Position numbers and translations under genes: made by a program. The notes under the pieces were generated by a model. That model was not told where the DNA came from, searched no databases, and saw only the letters and a list, made by a program, of their open reading frames with translations. Below, piece by piece: positions 5,387 through 6,013 of a DNA stretch of 6,013 bases. The stretch's first letter is position 1. Each line of letters starts with the position of its first letter. The stretch is from Phycisphaerales bacterium (GTDB lineage Bacteria > Planctomycetota > Phycisphaerae > Phycisphaerales > SM1A02): assembly GCA_007127615.1 (NCBI GenBank), contig SKZB01000247.1:1-6013 (forward strand), read 5' to 3'.

Positions 5387-6013
5387 TTACTGGTCCCGGC
5401 ACTGGTCGCGCCACGACGGGTGCGCATCGACATCTGCAAGCTTCGCGAGCGCATCGCAGATAAACGTCTTCCCGCGCGTGGTCTGGGGATGTTCCGGCCC
5501 GGCGGCGTTGAGCAGGATCTCGTAACTCTCGATGTAGAAAGGCAGCGCTTCTTCAATCTGATCGCCCCGTTCCATCAGGATCCCGCAGGTGCGCAGCAGT
5601 GGCGCAAGCCGAATGTTGCCTTCCGGGACCGCTTCACGCAATTGCTGGAGCAGGACCGCGTAAAGCTCCCGTGCCTCCTCAAGACGATCGGTGTTCAGAT
5701 AGACGTTCGCGAGCACGTGCCTGACGTTGATCGTGTCGGGATGCTCATCCCCCAGCACCCGGCGGCGCCCCTCGATCGCTTCGACAAGCAGCGGTTCGCA
5801 CTCCTCATACTTGTTCTGGCTCATGAGCGTCATCGCCAGGTTCGCCGTGGCCCTCAATGTCGCGGGGTGATCGGGCCCGTTGAGCCGCAGGTGGGACTCG
5901 CGGACGGCGCGAAAGGCGACCTCGGCCTCTTCAAAGCGGCGCATCTCGCGCAGGAGACTCGCCAGATTGTTCCGCACCACGAGTATGTAGGGGTGATCCT
6001 CCCCCAGAACGGG
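5387..6013 (-). CDS. tetratricopeptide-repeat protein, C-terminal part (start beyond the window)
   Basis: The frame stays open to the window edge: eleven codons before the apparent GTG at 5980 read PVLGEDHPYIL, which completes another repeat. 5980 is therefore not the true start, and 208 residues are visible. The repeats are the kinesin-light-chain type (TPR_10/TPR_12), about 42 residues each, marked by G-x-x-H-P at visible residues 4-8, 46-50, 87-91 and 171-175, with NLA helices and EA(E/R)-L segments. One unit near 129 has lost the GxxHP turn (PEGNIRL). TPR arrays bind proteins and have no catalysis of their own. In planctomycetes such arrays often form the C-terminus of Ser/Thr protein kinases, so a kinase domain upstream is plausible but cannot be seen. 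The protein ends WRDQCRDQ, from a short imperfect DNA repeat near 5389-5410. No signal peptide can be judged. Confidence 0.88.
   Translation of the reverse strand, partial: PVLGEDHPYILVVRNNLASLLREMRRFEEAEVAFRAVRESHLRLNGPDHPATLRATANLAMTLMSQNKYEECEPLLVEAIEGRRRVLGDEHPDTINVRHVLANVYLNTDRLEEARELYAVLLQQLREAVPEGNIRLAPLLRTCGILMERGDQIEEALPFYIESYEILLNAAGPEHPQTTRGKTFICDALAKLADVDAHPSWRDQCRDQ

Noticed and set aside
5016..5414. Minus-strand frame of 132 residues across the gap between the TPR and NxxGxxAF genes
   Set aside because: The Pro/Arg/Ala-rich translation has no domain, and the start overlaps the end of the TPR gene. Only its last 28 codons, from the ATG at 5102, have a well-placed Shine-Dalgarno sequence.

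Overview
The window looks like chromosomal DNA from a GC-rich planctomycete, most likely of the Phycisphaerae type. Two secreted proteins end in the short four-cysteine dockerin tail (DLNGDGxVNxFDLL repeats, WG..C spacing, terminal WGEC-aromatic) that is common on planctomycete exported proteins. There is also a kinesin-light-chain-type TPR protein and a dispersed CACGAAG-rich repeat of the kind that litters Planctomycetes and Verrucomicrobia genomes. This assignment comes from family knowledge, not from a marker gene.

All four real genes are on the minus strand, so transcription runs from high to low coordinates. From the right edge they are: (i) the C-terminal part of a TPR-repeat protein (5387-6013, start beyond the window); (ii) a 575-residue secreted protein with about eight NxxGxxAF-like repeats and a C-terminal dockerin (3368-5095), followed by a strong intrinsic terminator (3307-3340); (iii) a 663-residue secreted protein with a C39-like papain-fold domain, a beta-propeller-like region and a dockerin (1043-3034), followed by a second GC-rich hairpin (984-1011); (iv) a 185-residue secreted protein with a dimeric alpha/beta-barrel (ABM-like) domain (288-845). 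Positions 1-287 hold no gene but carry an inverted pair of CACGAAG-type repeat arms.

Intergenic gaps are long (197 to 332 bases), each downstream gene has its own Shine-Dalgarno sequence, and both dockerin genes end in a hairpin. The genes are therefore probably transcribed separately. What links the two central genes is a shared 3' module: the dockerin coding segment, about 30 bases of 3' untranslated DNA and a GC-rich terminator hairpin all align between them, although the proteins have unrelated N-terminal domains. This suggests that a dockerin-plus-terminator cassette was copied onto different exported proteins.

I see no CRISPR array, insertion sequence, transposase, tRNA or rRNA. Long plus-strand open frames opposite the genes are GC-driven shadows. 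I find no complete new system. The best leads are the dockerin cassette, the peptidase-propeller-dockerin architecture, a possible short leader ORF at the NxxGxxAF gene, and the dispersed inverted repeat.
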